Source: an uncultured Erythrobacter sp. (GTDB lineage Bacteria; Pseudomonadota; Alphaproteobacteria; Sphingomonadales; Sphingomonadaceae). From it: DNA of 64,000 bases. The position numbers and the translations under genes were made by a program. Below the pieces are notes generated by a model. It saw only the letters and a program-made list of their open reading frames with translations, was not told where the DNA came from and searched no databases. Position 1 is the stretch's first letter. Each line of letters starts with the position of its first letter. Shown here piece after piece: positions 17,515 through 26,649 of this stretch. The DNA lies in contig NZ_CANMPJ010000001.1 in NCBI RefSeq assembly GCF_947499705.1, forward strand, positions 1,275,501-1,339,500, in the 5' to 3' direction.

Positions 17515-18414
17515 TCAATTCTTCTTCGCCCTGGGATGCGCATCGCGATAGTTCTCAAGCAAGGTTGCCGCGTCGACCTTGGTGTAGATTTGTGTGGATC
17601 CCAAGGATGCATGACCGAGCAGTTCTTGCAGGCTGCGCAAATCAGCTCCCGCACCAAGCAAATGTGTGGCGAAAGAATGGCGCAGCGCGTGGGGTGTCGC
17701 TGTGTCCGGTAATCCCAGGGCGCGCCGAGCCTTGGCCATCGCTTTCTGAACCAGGCCGGGCGAAAGCGGACCGCCTTTTGCGCCTCTGAATATTGGTTCC
17801 TCGGGTGAAATCGGCCAAGGGCATTCTTCCGCGTACCTACCGACTGCTTCGCGCGTCACGGGTAGGATCGGAACCACGCGTTGCTTCCCGCCTTTGCCGG
17901 TTACCTGCAGCACGTCACCGAGGGGAATATCTCGCCCTGTCAGCGAAAGTGCTTCGGCGATCCGCAGGCCGGATCCGTACATCAAGAGCAGCACGGCTCT
18001 ATCCCGAGTTCCGATCCAGTCTTCTTCAGCGGTGCCATCGACAAGATTGGCGATGTTGACCGCTTCGTCGGGCGTGACGGGGCGGGGTAGCCCTTTCTTG
18101 AGGCGAGGCCCGCGCACTCGCGGTGCGGCGGGATCTGGATCGCCAGTTTCGGCGCGGGCAAAGGTGATGAAGGCCTTTAGCGCGGAGAGTTCGCGCGCGG
18201 CACTCGAATTGGCCAGACCATCGGCGCGTCGGGCGGCGAGATGTTGCCGCAGGTCTGACGCTTCCAGCCCAGCGATATCCTCAAAGGAGGTCAGATCGCG
18301 GGCGAACATCAGGCGCTGAGCGGCGGTGCAATAGGCCCGCACTGTATGCGGTGACCGGCGCCGGCTCTCCGCGAGATGCGTGCGCCAGATTTTCAGGGTC
18401 TCGGCTACGCTCAT
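17515..18414 (-). CDS. xerC: Tyrosine recombinase XerC
   Basis: A 299-residue site-specific recombinase that, with XerD, resolves chromosome dimers at dif. The N-terminal SAM-like core-binding domain (about residues 5-90) is followed by the catalytic domain. All catalytic residues can be placed: Arg151 in GSGLRIAEAL, the lysine in TGKGGKQR, His242 and Arg245 in HALRHSFATH, His268 in LLGHASL, and the nucleophile Tyr277 in QIYTKV. The ATG overlaps the hemW stop by 4 bp. XerD is the alternative name, but such a gene beside hemW and rdgB is usually called XerC. Confidence 0.9.
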   Translation of the reverse strand: MSVAETLKIWRTHLAESRRRSPHTVRAYCTAAQRLMFARDLTSFEDIAGLEASDLRQHLAARRADGLANSSAARELSALKAFITFARAETGDPDPAAPRVRGPRLKKGLPRPVTPDEAVNIANLVDGTAEEDWIGTRDRAVLLLMYGSGLRIAEALSLTGRDIPLGDVLQVTGKGGKQRVVPILPVTREAVGRYAEECPWPISPEEPIFRGAKGGPLSPGLVQKAMAKARRALGLPDTATPHALRHSFATHLLGAGADLRSLQELLGHASLGSTQIYTKVDAATLLENYRDAHPRAKKN

Positions 18415-19562
18415 GCGGCGACCAAATTGTCGGAGACAAGCTCAGCAAGCAGGGCATCGAGGAGAGGCCGTCCGTCGGGAGCAACGCCCAATCGCGAACC
18501 ATCCAACCAAATCAAACCCAGCTCGACGTATTGCGCCAGCTTTGACGAATCGATCAGATCGTCACGCTTTCTATCGAAACGTTGCTCCAGCGCCGATAGG
18601 TCGACACCCTCCGCCAGCCGGAGTCCCATCAAAAGGGCTTCGGCAGCTTGCTCCGAAACCGGCAACAGGCGCTGCTCCGAGATGCCGTGACCACGTTCGG
18701 ATACCGCTTGCAGGAAATTCTCAGGCTTCTTGTGCCGGACGGTCGCAAACCCGCCGCGCCTGCCATGCGCGCCGGGGCCGATCCCGGCATAGTCCTGATA
18801 TCGCCAATAGGTGAGATTGTGCCGACCCTCCTCGCCTACCTGCGCGTGGTTGCTTGTCTCGTAAGCGGGCAGTCCGGCGCCCTCGGTCAATTCCTGCGTC
18901 AGCACAAAAAGGTCTGCCGCCGCGTCATCGTTGAGCGGTTCGAACACGCCGCGTCTAACATCGGTGGCGAACTTAGTGCCGGGCTCAATCGTCAGCTGAT
19001 AAAGTGAGAGATGCGATGTGCCGAAACCAAGCGCTCGCGAAATCTGATCTCGCCATTCGTCCAGCGTTTGGTCCGGCAGCGCATAGATTAGGTCGAAACT
19101 GACGCGCTCAAAGTGTTTCTGCGCCGTTTCAAGCGCTTTCAGTGCCTCTAGGCTCCCGTGAAGGCGGCCGAGCCATTGGAGCGTTTTGTCGTCGAGTGAT
19201 TGTATGCCGAGCGAGACACGGTTGATGCCCGCCTGAGCCAATGCGGCAAAATTTTGTGCCTCCACGGACGAAGGATTGGCCTCGAGAGTGATCTCAATAC
19301 TATCTGCAAAACCCCAGAGTTTCTCAGCTTCGTTGAGCAGCTCATCAGCCAATTCAGGTGGCATCAGCGAAGGGGTGCCTCCTCCGAAGAACACCGAGGT
19401 CAGCGTTTCACCGCTCGCGACCTCAGCTTCAGCCCGCAAATCGGCGATCAGGGCCTTGCGCCATGCATCCACATCGACGCTCTCCCGAACATGGGAATTG
19501 AAGTCGCAATAGGGGCATTTCTTCGCGCAGAATGGCCAGTGGATGTAGAGTGCTCGTGCCAT
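18411..19562 (-). CDS. hemW: Radical SAM heme chaperone HemW
   Basis: A 383-residue radical SAM protein that binds and inserts heme; it is related to HemN but lacks coproporphyrinogen oxidase activity. ATG 19562 starts MARALYIHWPFCAKKCPYCD, placing the cluster cysteines at 12, 16 and 19 (CxxxCxxC). FFGGGTPSLM, ITLEANPSS and GINRVSLGIQSLD are the SAM and barrel motifs. The C-terminal HemN-like domain follows (GLRLAEGVDLSALEQRF). The open frame continues 47 codons upstream without a sensible start. It is coupled to xerC downstream. Confidence 0.93.
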   Translation of the reverse strand: MARALYIHWPFCAKKCPYCDFNSHVRESVDVDAWRKALIADLRAEAEVASGETLTSVFFGGGTPSLMPPELADELLNEAEKLWGFADSIEITLEANPSSVEAQNFAALAQAGINRVSLGIQSLDDKTLQWLGRLHGSLEALKALETAQKHFERVSFDLIYALPDQTLDEWRDQISRALGFGTSHLSLYQLTIEPGTKFATDVRRGVFEPLNDDAAADLFVLTQELTEGAGLPAYETSNHAQVGEEGRHNLTYWRYQDYAGIGPGAHGRRGGFATVRHKKPENFLQAVSERGHGISEQRLLPVSEQAAEALLMGLRLAEGVDLSALEQRFDRKRDDLIDSSKLAQYVELGLIWLDGSRLGVAPDGRPLLDALLAELVSDNLVAA

Positions 19563-19745
19563 CGTCTGCCCGCTATGGGGCGAGCAGGGATGATTGCCAA
19601 TCCCGATCCCGAATTCCGTTCTGCCTGCTTTCGAACACGCATCGGCATTGGTCCGTGTTTGAAACAGGCTGAGAGGATTTGACGTCCGCTCCAGTAACCT
19701 CATGGCCTACCGCGATCTTAACTCGATATTTGCATAGGCGCGGCC

Positions 19746-20399
19746 ATGAAAGAACGCATGATGAAAGTGGGTGCAAGTCGCATGATGGTATCGGCCTTGG
19801 CTTTGTGTATTGCGGCTTGCGGAGGCGATGATGCGCCGCCTCCTGCTGCGGCTAGCGCGCCAATTGCTGCGCCCTCTCCAACGCCTTCACCTTCGCCATC
19901 CCCGTCGCCCACACCTACGCCGACGCCAACACCCACGGGAGGCGGCACCTCCAGTGCGCAGGATCGCTTGCTGCAATCCATGCTCGCGTCCCACAATCAG
20001 GCACGCGCAGAAGTCGGAACACCAGACCTTGTTCTGGATGCCGATCTTAGCCGTCAAGCCTTGGAATATGCGACTGAAATGGCGCGCACCGGATCATTCC
20101 AGCATAGCCCGGGATCTTCACGTCCGAACCAGGGCGAGAACCTGTGGGCAGGCACAGCAGGACGCTTCACGCATGAAGAGCAAGCGGCCGGGTGGATCGA
20201 CGAAAAACAATACTACATCCATGATCGCTTTCCCTATGTCAGCAGCACGGGAAGGTGGCAGGATGTGGGGCACTACACGCAGATTATCTGGCGCAACACA
20301 GAGCGGCTAGGATGCGGGATCGCGACCGGTGGCAATCGGGACTATGTGGTTTGCAGATACTCGCCGCCAGGTAATGTGACGGGACAATTCGCTTACTAA
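19746..20399 (+). CDS. CAP/SCP-domain lipoprotein
   Basis: A 217-residue lipoprotein of the CAP (cysteine-rich secretory, antigen 5, PR-1) superfamily. A signal with lipobox IAAC (Cys25) is followed by a low-complexity Ser-Pro and Thr-Pro stretch at about residues 40-65. The CAP domain then begins at LLQSMLASHNQARAEVG. The usual motifs are present: HYTQIIWRNTERLGCG and VVCRYSPPGN. CAP proteins have varied or unproven activities. The gene stands on the plus strand, inside an otherwise minus-strand rdgB-hemW neighbourhood, so it looks like an insertion into that cluster. Confidence 0.88.
   Translation: MKERMMKVGASRMMVSALALCIAACGGDDAPPPAAASAPIAAPSPTPSPSPSPSPTPTPTPTPTGGGTSSAQDRLLQSMLASHNQARAEVGTPDLVLDADLSRQALEYATEMARTGSFQHSPGSSRPNQGENLWAGTAGRFTHEEQAAGWIDEKQYYIHDRFPYVSSTGRWQDVGHYTQIIWRNTERLGCGIATGGNRDYVVCRYSPPGNVTGQFAY
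19874..19938 (+). repeat. Ser-Pro/Thr-Pro dipeptide-coding low-complexity tract
   Basis: Inside the CAP lipoprotein gene the codons for Ser-Pro and then Thr-Pro alternate about ten times, giving a repetitive hexamer-like DNA tract. In the protein it forms an extended linker that would hold the CAP domain away from the membrane. Such tracts are prone to length change. Confidence 0.75.
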
Positions 20400-20411
20400 A
20401 CGCGCGATTTT

Positions 20412-21044
20412 TCAGCTGCTTCCGAACTGATCGGCAACCAGTTTGGCAAACGCATCGGCCCGGTGGCTGATCGCATGTTTCTCAGCAGGTTCGATTTCCG
20501 CAAATGTCTGCTCGCGTCCGGTCGGAACGAATACCGGGTCGTATCCAAAACCAAGCGTGCCGCGCGGCGGCCATGTCAAAGAACCGGGGCACTTGCCCTC
20601 GTAAATGGCGTGTTCGCCGTCGGGCCAGGCGATCGCAAGAACGCAATGGAACGCCCCGCTGCGGTCGGTATCAGGACCGAACTGTTGCAGCATGCCTTCG
20701 ACTTTACCCATGGCCAAATACCAGTCGCGTCCCGGCTCGCCTTCGAACCATTGGCGCTCGGCCCAGTCCGCAGTGTAGACGCCTGGGCGACCCTCCAAGG
20801 CATCCACGCTGAGGCCACTGTCATCGGCCAGTGCCACAATCCCGGACGCTTCCGCAGCGGCGCGCGCTTTTATCAGAGCGTTTTCGACAAAAGTCGTTCC
20901 GGTCTCAGCGGGCTCCGGAAGTCCAAGCGAACCGGCGGAAATGCACTTCAATCCATAGGGATCAAGCAGGGCGGAAATCTCCTTGAGCTTGCCCGCATTG
21001 TGCGTGGCAATGACAAGTGATCCTCCGCCCAGCTTACGTGTCAT
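20412..21044 (-). CDS. rdgB: dITP/XTP pyrophosphatase
   Basis: A 210-residue Ham1/RdgB-family enzyme that hydrolyses dITP, ITP and XTP to monophosphates and so cleans the nucleotide pool. Family motifs are in order: [14 protein letters not shown] at the N-terminus, [34 protein letters not shown], and the C-terminal [10 protein letters not shown] with [13 protein letters not shown] 21044 overlaps the rph stop (ATGA), so it is translated with rph, the usual alphaproteobacterial order. Confidence 0.95.
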   Translation of the reverse strand: MTRKLGGGSLVIATHNAGKLKEISALLDPYGLKCISAGSLGLPEPAETGTTFVENALIKARAAAEASGIVALADDSGLSVDALEGRPGVYTADWAERQWFEGEPGRDWYLAMGKVEGMLQQFGPDTDRSGAFHCVLAIAWPDGEHAIYEGKCPGSLTWPPRGTLGFGYDPVFVPTGREQTFAEIEPAEKHAISHRADAFAKLVADQFGSS

Positions 21045-21754
21045 TTCACGGCGTCCAATTGTGCAGCGAAGATTCCGTCACAACCGATCCGGGCGAGACG
21101 CAGAAGGCGTAGGAGGCCTTCTTCGTCATACGTCGCACCCTCCGCAGTCGCTTGAACTTCGGCGATTTGACCGCCCGTTAGCAGTACGAAATTGGCGTCG
21201 GCATCCGCATCGCTATCCTCAGGATAGTCGAGGTCGAGCACCGGCGTACCTTTGTAAATCCCGCAAGAGATAGCGGCGACTTGCGATATGATCGGGTCTT
21301 CCTTGATATCACCAGAAGCGATGAGGCTGTTCACCGCCAGCCGCAGGGCTACCCACGCGCCTGAAATCGACGCAGTGCGCGTACCACCATCAGCCTGGAT
21401 TACATCGCAATCGAGCGTGATCTGGCGTTCGCCGAGCCTCTTAAGATCGACGACTGCGCGCAAAGAACGCCCGATAAGGCGCTGAATTTCCTGCGTGCGC
21501 CCGGACTGCTTGCCGCGCGCCGCTTCGCGGCTGCCGCGCGTGTGCGTCGCACGGGGGAGCATGGAATACTCGCCGGTTACCCAGCCTTCGCCTTTGCCGC
21601 GCAACCATGGTGGAATCCGTTCTTCGACGCTGGCGGTGCAGAGCACACGCGTGTCGCCAAAACTGATGAGGCAAGAGCCCTCAGCATGCTTGGTGAAACC
21701 GGTTTCAATGGTGATTGCGCGCATCTCGTCGGGCGCGCGTCCTGAAGGGCGCAT
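21041..21754 (-). CDS. rph: Ribonuclease PH
   Basis: A 237-residue phosphorolytic 3'-5' exoribonuclease that trims tRNA 3' ends. ATG 21754 is chosen because AGGA lies about 8 nt upstream and [14 protein letters not shown] is the family start. Phosphate-binding and catalytic motifs are seen: [37 protein letters not shown], and [19 protein letters not shown]. The length is normal. It is divergent from hrcA with about 100 bp between the starts. Confidence 0.95.
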   Translation of the reverse strand: MRPSGRAPDEMRAITIETGFTKHAEGSCLISFGDTRVLCTASVEERIPPWLRGKGEGWVTGEYSMLPRATHTRGSREAARGKQSGRTQEIQRLIGRSLRAVVDLKRLGERQITLDCDVIQADGGTRTASISGAWVALRLAVNSLIASGDIKEDPIISQVAAISCGIYKGTPVLDLDYPEDSDADADANFVLLTGGQIAEVQATAEGATYDEEGLLRLLRLARIGCDGIFAAQLDAVK

Positions 21755-21856
21755 GTATGATCCTGTTCTAGTTGATTCGGTCTTGGGGGCGGTGTGGCTG
21801 GGAACATTCGTTCGGGCAAGACTTGGCGAACAATCTCCAGTCGCTAGATTAGGGCA

Positions 21857-22900
21857 ATGACCTCGCAACCGATCTCCGAAATGACAGAGCGTGCGCGCGA
21901 GATTTTCCGGCGCGTTGTTGAGGGGTATATCGATAGCGGTCAGCCGGTCGGCTCGAAGACCTTGGCGTCTGATGGCACCCTAAATCTGTCGTCTGCCTCG
22001 ATCAGATCGGTTCTTGCTGAGCTGGAAGGGCTTGGTTTGCTGGCCGCACCGCACACAAGCGCAGGCCGGATGCCGACGGATGCTGGTCTTCGCATTTTCG
22101 TCGACGGGATGATGCGCGTGGCCGAGCCTACCGAGGACGAGCGCGCTCAAATCGAAGCGCGGCTCAACGAGTCGGGACCTGTCGAGCAAGCGCTCCAGCA
22201 AGCGTCTGCAATTTTGTCCGATCTTTCTGGTGCGGCCGGGATGGTGATGGTCCCGACGCGCGAACAACGACTTGCGCAGTTCAACCTCGTTGATCTGGGA
22301 CAGGGCAGGGCGCTCGCTGTCTTGGTCGGTGAAGATGGCGGCGTAGAGAACCGCGTCGTTGAACTGGGCGGCACCATTTCCTCCAGCGCGCTCGATCAGG
22401 CGAGCAATTACATCACTTCGCGGCTGTCTGGTCGGACTTTGGCAGAAGCCGCGCAGGCGATGCGTACTGAAATCAGTGCCGGGCAATCGCAGCTCGATGA
22501 TGCCAGCCGGGATCTGGTTGAGCGCGGGCTTGCCGTCTGGAGTGAAGATGCCGATGAGCGCCCGGTCCTGATAGTGCGCGGTGCGGCTAACCTGCTGGAT
22601 GAGACTGCGTTGGACGATATCGAACGCGTTCGCTCGCTGCTCGAGGACCTTGAGGACAAGCAATCGGTTTCTGCCTTGCTCGACAGCGCGCGTGACGCCG
22701 AAGCCGCCCGAATATTTATCGGCAGCGAGAACCGGCTGTTCGGACTATCCGGCTCATCAGTGATCGCCTCACCCTATCGCGACCGCGAAGGCCGAGTTGT
22801 GGGTGTGCTGGGCGTGATTGGCCCCACGCGGTTGAATTACGCCCGGGTTGTCCCCATGGTTGATCTGACAGCCCGGTCTCTGGGCAAACTTATCGCTTGA
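21857..22900 (+). CDS. hrcA: Heat-inducible transcription repressor HrcA
   Basis: A 347-residue repressor that in many bacteria binds CIRCE operators in front of heat-shock genes. The winged-helix DNA-binding part is at the N-terminus ([55 protein letters not shown]). The GAF-like and dimerisation regions follow, ending in [16 protein letters not shown]. grpE begins 27 bp downstream. I could not find the CIRCE palindrome (TTAGCACTC-N9-GAGTGCTAA) before hrcA, grpE or dnaK; its target is probably groESL elsewhere. Confidence 0.95.
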   Translation: MTSQPISEMTERAREIFRRVVEGYIDSGQPVGSKTLASDGTLNLSSASIRSVLAELEGLGLLAAPHTSAGRMPTDAGLRIFVDGMMRVAEPTEDERAQIEARLNESGPVEQALQQASAILSDLSGAAGMVMVPTREQRLAQFNLVDLGQGRALAVLVGEDGGVENRVVELGGTISSSALDQASNYITSRLSGRTLAEAAQAMRTEISAGQSQLDDASRDLVERGLAVWSEDADERPVLIVRGAANLLDETALDDIERVRSLLEDLEDKQSVSALLDSARDAEAARIFIGSENRLFGLSGSSVIASPYRDREGRVVGVLGVIGPTRLNYARVVPMVDLTARSLGKLIA

Positions 22901-22927
22901 ACGACCACCCAAGCTGGAACCAAACAC

Positions 22928-23518
22928 ATGATTGATAAAGATAAACCGCAAGACGAAGCGGTTGCTGAAGAATTGAAGGGCGTACCGGAAGAGTTCCTCG
23001 AAGACGGGGAAGCGGAAGACAACAGCGAAGAGGGTGCAGATGCAGTTGCAGAAGCGCTCGAAAACCTGCGCGGTGATCTCGAAACGGCAAAGCAGGAGGT
23101 TCTCTATGCGCAGGCGGAAACCCAGAATGTCCGTCGCCGAATGGAGAAAGACGTCGCTGACGCGCGCAATTATGCCGCGACTGGCTTTGCGCGCGATATC
23201 CTGAGCGTCGCTGACAACCTTACCCGCGCCATCGAAGCCATTCCCGACAGCCTGCGTGAAGACGACAAGATGAAGGGCCTGGTGGTTGGCATCGAAGCAA
23301 CTCAGCGGGAGCTTGAGAAGGTCTTCAAGCAGCACGGCATCGAACGCATCGCTGCGCAGGGACTGCCGCTAGACCCGAACCAGCATCAGGCGATGATGGA
23401 AGTCCCGACAGACGAATACGAACCGGGCACCATCGTTCAGGAGATGCAGGCAGGCTGGATGATCAAAGACCGCCTGCTGCGTCCGGCAATGGTGGGTGTG
23501 GCGAAGAAGCCGGACTGA
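22928..23518 (+). CDS. grpE: Nucleotide exchange factor GrpE
   Basis: A 196-residue cochaperone that releases ADP from DnaK. The N-terminus is acidic and disordered. A long coiled coil (about residues 35-110) contains ETQNVRRRMEKDV. The C-terminal beta-domain has HGIERIAAQGLPLDPNQHQAMME and TIVQEMQAGWMIKDRLLRPA. It follows hrcA closely, so both are probably on one transcript. A perfect 9-bp inverted repeat lies just after its stop. Confidence 0.95.
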   Translation: MIDKDKPQDEAVAEELKGVPEEFLEDGEAEDNSEEGADAVAEALENLRGDLETAKQEVLYAQAETQNVRRRMEKDVADARNYAATGFARDILSVADNLTRAIEAIPDSLREDDKMKGLVVGIEATQRELEKVFKQHGIERIAAQGLPLDPNQHQAMMEVPTDEYEPGTIVQEMQAGWMIKDRLLRPAMVGVAKKPD

Positions 23519-23537
23519 CTTTTCAGACCATGCTGTG

Positions 23538-23580
23538 TGAGATGGGTACCGCCGCGTAATTGAGCGCAGTTCCCATCTCA
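23538..23580. terminator. Inverted repeat between convergent grpE and the dioxygenase gene
   Basis: TGAGATGGG at 23538-23546 is repeated in reverse complement at 23572-23580; the match extends to 11 of 12 bp, with a 19-nt loop. It sits in the short space between two converging stops. No T-run follows on either strand, so it is a candidate two-way hairpin rather than a classical intrinsic terminator. Confidence 0.5.
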
Positions 23581-23594
23581 CTCGTCTCAACCAG

Positions 23595-24758
23595 CTAGAT
23601 CACCTGATCGCGGTTCTCATCACGGTGCTTCTTGAGATACCGCATGAACGGGGTCCCGCCAGTGCCCACGTCCGGGTCGTTCCCAGCAATCGAACCTGCC
23701 TGCTTATTGATGTAGCTGGCCGCATATTCCAAGTGTCTGGTTCTGAATCTGGTTGTCTGCTCAAGGCATGCATTGAAGGCATCACGTAGATCGCGATTAT
23801 CGCTCTCGGCAACATAGCTACGAAGTCGCGAATGTTTGGCAATATCCTCGATAAAGCGCCTGTGCTCGACAGGGCGATAGCTATGAAGCTCGTCCAGAAA
23901 CGCCTTAAGCGGATCATCCGAATGTCTGACCTGAAACAGAGCATCCATGGCCGGAACAATGCTCGATTGCGAACCGGTTTGACCTCTGAACGCTTGAGGT
24001 TTGCCAGCAAATTTTTCGACACCCTCATAGATGAGACCGCCATCTAATGCTGGGTTGTTCGCCCAACCGTGAATATAGGGCCTGACCCGGTGGAAATAGA
24101 CGTACGGATCGCACCGTTCCGGCATTCTTGCGAAATGCCCGTAAATCCTTTCCCAAGCCGCGTGCATTTCGAGCAAGAGATGCTCGGCATCGCTTGGCCC
24201 GCCATTACCATTGGCGATATTGACCAACCGGGCAGCGTTATCGAGCAACACCCCGGCCTCGGCTTCGATTGCTACGTGGACGAGCACGAACCAGTTTTCG
24301 TCATCGCCGCCGGAAAAATTCTGGACCATGTAGATGTTGTCGAGCGACAGCGGAGCCGTTTTGTCGAGCCTCGCCCAATTGTCGAGTACGTATCCGGAAT
24401 AGGGCAGAAGCGGGGCCTGCCCTAGTCGATCGGCCAATGTCACAATCGGACGAGCCAGGTTTGCCGGCAAGCGCTCTGGAGGTTGTTCCTCACCCCAGGC
24501 ATAGGCTTGAGTGAGGAAGCTGTAGCGAACCATCGCCGTGCGGATTTGTGGTTCTGGCGCAGTACGGATCCAGACCTCAATGCTCGGATCGGGTAACTGC
24601 TCCAGCCAATGTCGCGCTCGTCCGGATGACAGCAGTCCCGATAGATTCTGGGCTGCCTTGCAAATTTCGTCGAATTGCGCTGGCAATTGGATTTCGTCGA
24701 TTTCGTAATGCGAAAGGAAGCCGCGCTCGCGCGACAAGCCGTAGTCTTTGATCTCCAT
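23595..24758 (-). CDS. Indoleamine 2,3-dioxygenase family heme protein
   Basis: A 387-residue protein, start ATG 24758 (MEIKDYGLSRERGFL). Family features are strong: YSGYVLDNW, IYMVQNFSGG, RPYIHGW, and the signature region FRGQTGSQSSIVPAMD. Then come EHRRFIEDIAKHSRLRSYV and RFRTRHLEYAASYI, where His342 matches the proximal heme ligand (His346 in human IDO1), and GTGGTPFMRYLKKHR, which matches the mobile GTGG loop. The expected reaction is oxidative opening of the indole ring of tryptophan to N-formylkynurenine, but some bacterial relatives act in secondary metabolism. No kynurenine-pathway genes are seen nearby. Confidence 0.87.
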   Translation of the reverse strand: MEIKDYGLSRERGFLSHYEIDEIQLPAQFDEICKAAQNLSGLLSSGRARHWLEQLPDPSIEVWIRTAPEPQIRTAMVRYSFLTQAYAWGEEQPPERLPANLARPIVTLADRLGQAPLLPYSGYVLDNWARLDKTAPLSLDNIYMVQNFSGGDDENWFVLVHVAIEAEAGVLLDNAARLVNIANGNGGPSDAEHLLLEMHAAWERIYGHFARMPERCDPYVYFHRVRPYIHGWANNPALDGGLIYEGVEKFAGKPQAFRGQTGSQSSIVPAMDALFQVRHSDDPLKAFLDELHSYRPVEHRRFIEDIAKHSRLRSYVAESDNRDLRDAFNACLEQTTRFRTRHLEYAASYINKQAGSIAGNDPDVGTGGTPFMRYLKKHRDENRDQVI

Positions 24759-24836
24759 GTTGGTTGCTCTGTGCCAAGCGCGGGTTTGGCCGCTTGGACC
24801 GGCAGAACGTATCAAGTGAAACCAGTGCGTTCAAGA

Positions 24837-25505
24837 TTAGCCGAAATCGGGTAGCGGACTCGCTTCAATATCCGCAATCAGCTGCGCATTCATCGCCGAT
24901 TTGTTGGCGTTGAAAGCGCCTGCATTCAGCGTTTTCATGTGGGTCAAGGCGGCTTCCATTGCTGTTTCCACGCCATCCGGTGCGACCACTTGATCGAAAT
25001 ATCCAACTTCGCGTGCTTCGTGCGGTGAAAACAATTGAGATGTCGCTACTGCCTTGCGGCCCAGAGGACTAAGCCGCGCCGCGCCCAGGATCATCGGGTA
25101 GATGGGTAGCGCCATGCCAATCGCGCTTTCATTCATGCCGGTGACGAATTCGCCCTCGGTTCCGATGGCCTTGTCCGCTGAGAGCATCAGGAATGCGCCC
25201 ATGGGGTAAGCGTGGCCTTCGCAGACGGTCACAACTGGGGCCGGGTGGCGAAGAATTGCGAGAATTGCGTCCTTGCCAGCCTGAAGCTGCGCGGTTGCCA
25301 CTTCGGGTCCGGCGGCGAACCCTTTAAGATCGAAACCGGCTGAGAAAATGCCTTTCCGACCGCGAATTGCGACTGGACCGAAATCTCCGGCGCATGCAGC
25401 CAAAGCAGTGACCAGCGCATTGAGTTTTTCCTTGTTTAGCGCGTTCACCTTGCCATCGTCCAAAGTGATAATATGCGCGCAATCGCGCTTTTCGGTCGTG
25501 ATCAT
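24837..25505 (-). CDS. Crotonase-family protein (enoyl-CoA hydratase/isomerase-like)
   Basis: A short 222-residue crotonase-fold protein (usual length about 255-265). The CoA-binding beta-strand and oxyanion segments are seen: GRKGIFSAGFDLKGF and VCEGHAYPMGAFLMLSADKAIG, with NESAIGMALPIYP after. The two glutamates of true enoyl-CoA hydratase are not clearly placed, so hydratase activity is not assured. It lies 78 bp upstream of the dioxygenase gene on the same strand and could be transcribed with it. Confidence 0.85.
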   Translation of the reverse strand: MITTEKRDCAHIITLDDGKVNALNKEKLNALVTALAACAGDFGPVAIRGRKGIFSAGFDLKGFAAGPEVATAQLQAGKDAILAILRHPAPVVTVCEGHAYPMGAFLMLSADKAIGTEGEFVTGMNESAIGMALPIYPMILGAARLSPLGRKAVATSQLFSPHEAREVGYFDQVVAPDGVETAMEAALTHMKTLNAGAFNANKSAMNAQLIADIEASPLPDFG

Positions 25506-25635
25506 GGTGTGCTCCCGTCAAATTCTCTTCGCCAACGCGATATCGGCTGAGCCAATGGGATCAATAGCGATTTTGAGCATGCCGCTACGGCGCGCTACGG
25601 CGTTCCGCGAAGAAAATCTTGGGGAGAGCTAAACA

Positions 25636-26130
25636 CTAGAGCGCCAACGTCATTTGAAGATTGCATCGGGCGTAGGGTGTTTGCCACGCTTCATCTGAGT
25701 TGAGGTGCACGAATCCTTTTCGCTCGTAGAGAGCGGTCGCGGCCTCAAGCTTGTCGTTGGTTTCGAGCCAGACATTGGTCGCGCCGCGGTCGCCAGCGAC
25801 GTCGATCAGGCGGTCCAGAACGGCTGCGCCGATACCTTGCCCCTGTGCCGATGGATCGGTCGCCATCTTGACGATCTCCATCCAATTCTGGCCATCGTCG
25901 GGAGCCAATGCAGCGGGCAGGATCGCGCCGGTACCAACCACCCAACCATTGGCATCCGCCACGGCGATATAGCCGCCGGGATCAAGGATCGTCTGCTGCG
26001 GCCGATCGAGCTGATGCCGGTCTTTCTCTTCCATACCGAACATCTCATCAATCCAGCGCCGGTTCAGCGCCGCGAATGCAGGCGCGTCTGCCGGACCGAA
26101 TTCGCGAATGTTCCAGTCGATCTTAGCCAT
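25636..26130 (-). CDS. GNAT-family N-acetyltransferase
   Basis: A 164-residue acetyltransferase of the GCN5 fold. Motif A, which binds the acetyl-CoA pyrophosphate, reads MATDPSAQGQGIGAAVLDRL. Motif B includes NVWLETNDKLEAATALYERKGF. The acceptor cannot be predicted. ATG 26130 overlaps the preceding HELTH-motif gene by 8 bp, so these two are probably translated together. Confidence 0.87.
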   Translation of the reverse strand: MAKIDWNIREFGPADAPAFAALNRRWIDEMFGMEEKDRHQLDRPQQTILDPGGYIAVADANGWVVGTGAILPAALAPDDGQNWMEIVKMATDPSAQGQGIGAAVLDRLIDVAGDRGATNVWLETNDKLEAATALYERKGFVHLNSDEAWQTPYARCNLQMTLAL

Positions 26131-26518
26131 GTGTTGCTCCCGGAAACCGTACTAGCACATCGTAGGCAGCCTTGTCGGCAATGCCGGCCACTTTCGCACC
26201 ATGGCGGAGCCAGAAGGCGTGCTTCACAATCTCGGCCTGCTGCTCGATGCCATAGGCGGTGAAGGGCTGACCGGGCTTCAAACTATAGCCATAGCGGCAG
26301 AAGGGATGGCGGTGGAGCAGCAGATACCAGTCACCGCGTGTCTGCGTCTGCCAGACATGGGTAAGCTCGTGGATAAGAAGTCCCTGACGCACCATATCGG
26401 CGGACGAGAAATCATCGCAATACGCCGCGCCGTCCGGATGAAAATGCAAATGGCCTCGCGGGGCCATCGTTATTCTACGTGGCTGAAACGGGAAGAACTT
26501 CCGACGCCGAATTTGCAC
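26123..26518 (-). CDS. HELTH-motif zinc-protease-like protein ("vgr-related"), unclear start
   Basis: From the only standard start in frame, GTG 26518, the protein is 131 residues. It contains LLIHELTHVWQTQ, a HExxH zinc site, then HRHPFCRYGYSL and YGIEQQAEIVKHAFWLRHG with a possible third ligand. As I recall, sphingomonad relatives are annotated as Vgr-related and begin with an LTPGE...FGDAIDY segment. That segment is encoded here at 26519-26581, upstream of the GTG, in the same open frame (which opens at 26656) but with no ATG, GTG or TTG. An ATG with a GGGG site at 26660 is one frame off and stops at 26589. So a CTG start, a frameshift or a sequencing error is likely. Confidence 0.6.
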   Translation of the reverse strand: MQIRRRKFFPFQPRRITMAPRGHLHFHPDGAAYCDDFSSADMVRQGLLIHELTHVWQTQTRGDWYLLLHRHPFCRYGYSLKPGQPFTAYGIEQQAEIVKHAFWLRHGAKVAGIADKAAYDVLVRFPGATHG

Positions 26519-26649
26519 CGCGCCGTAGTCAATCGCGTCGCCAAAAACGGTGCGCGCGATGTCAACTTCGCCGGGCGTCAGCGACCGCTCACCGCCAACC
26601 GGGCAAGCCGGGACGGTGAGCGTGTCGCTCGATGCCGAAGAGATGTCGT

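Noticed and set aside
21755..21856. CIRCE operator before hrcA
   Set aside because: No TTAGCACTC/GAGTGCTAA dyad could be found in the rph-hrcA spacer.
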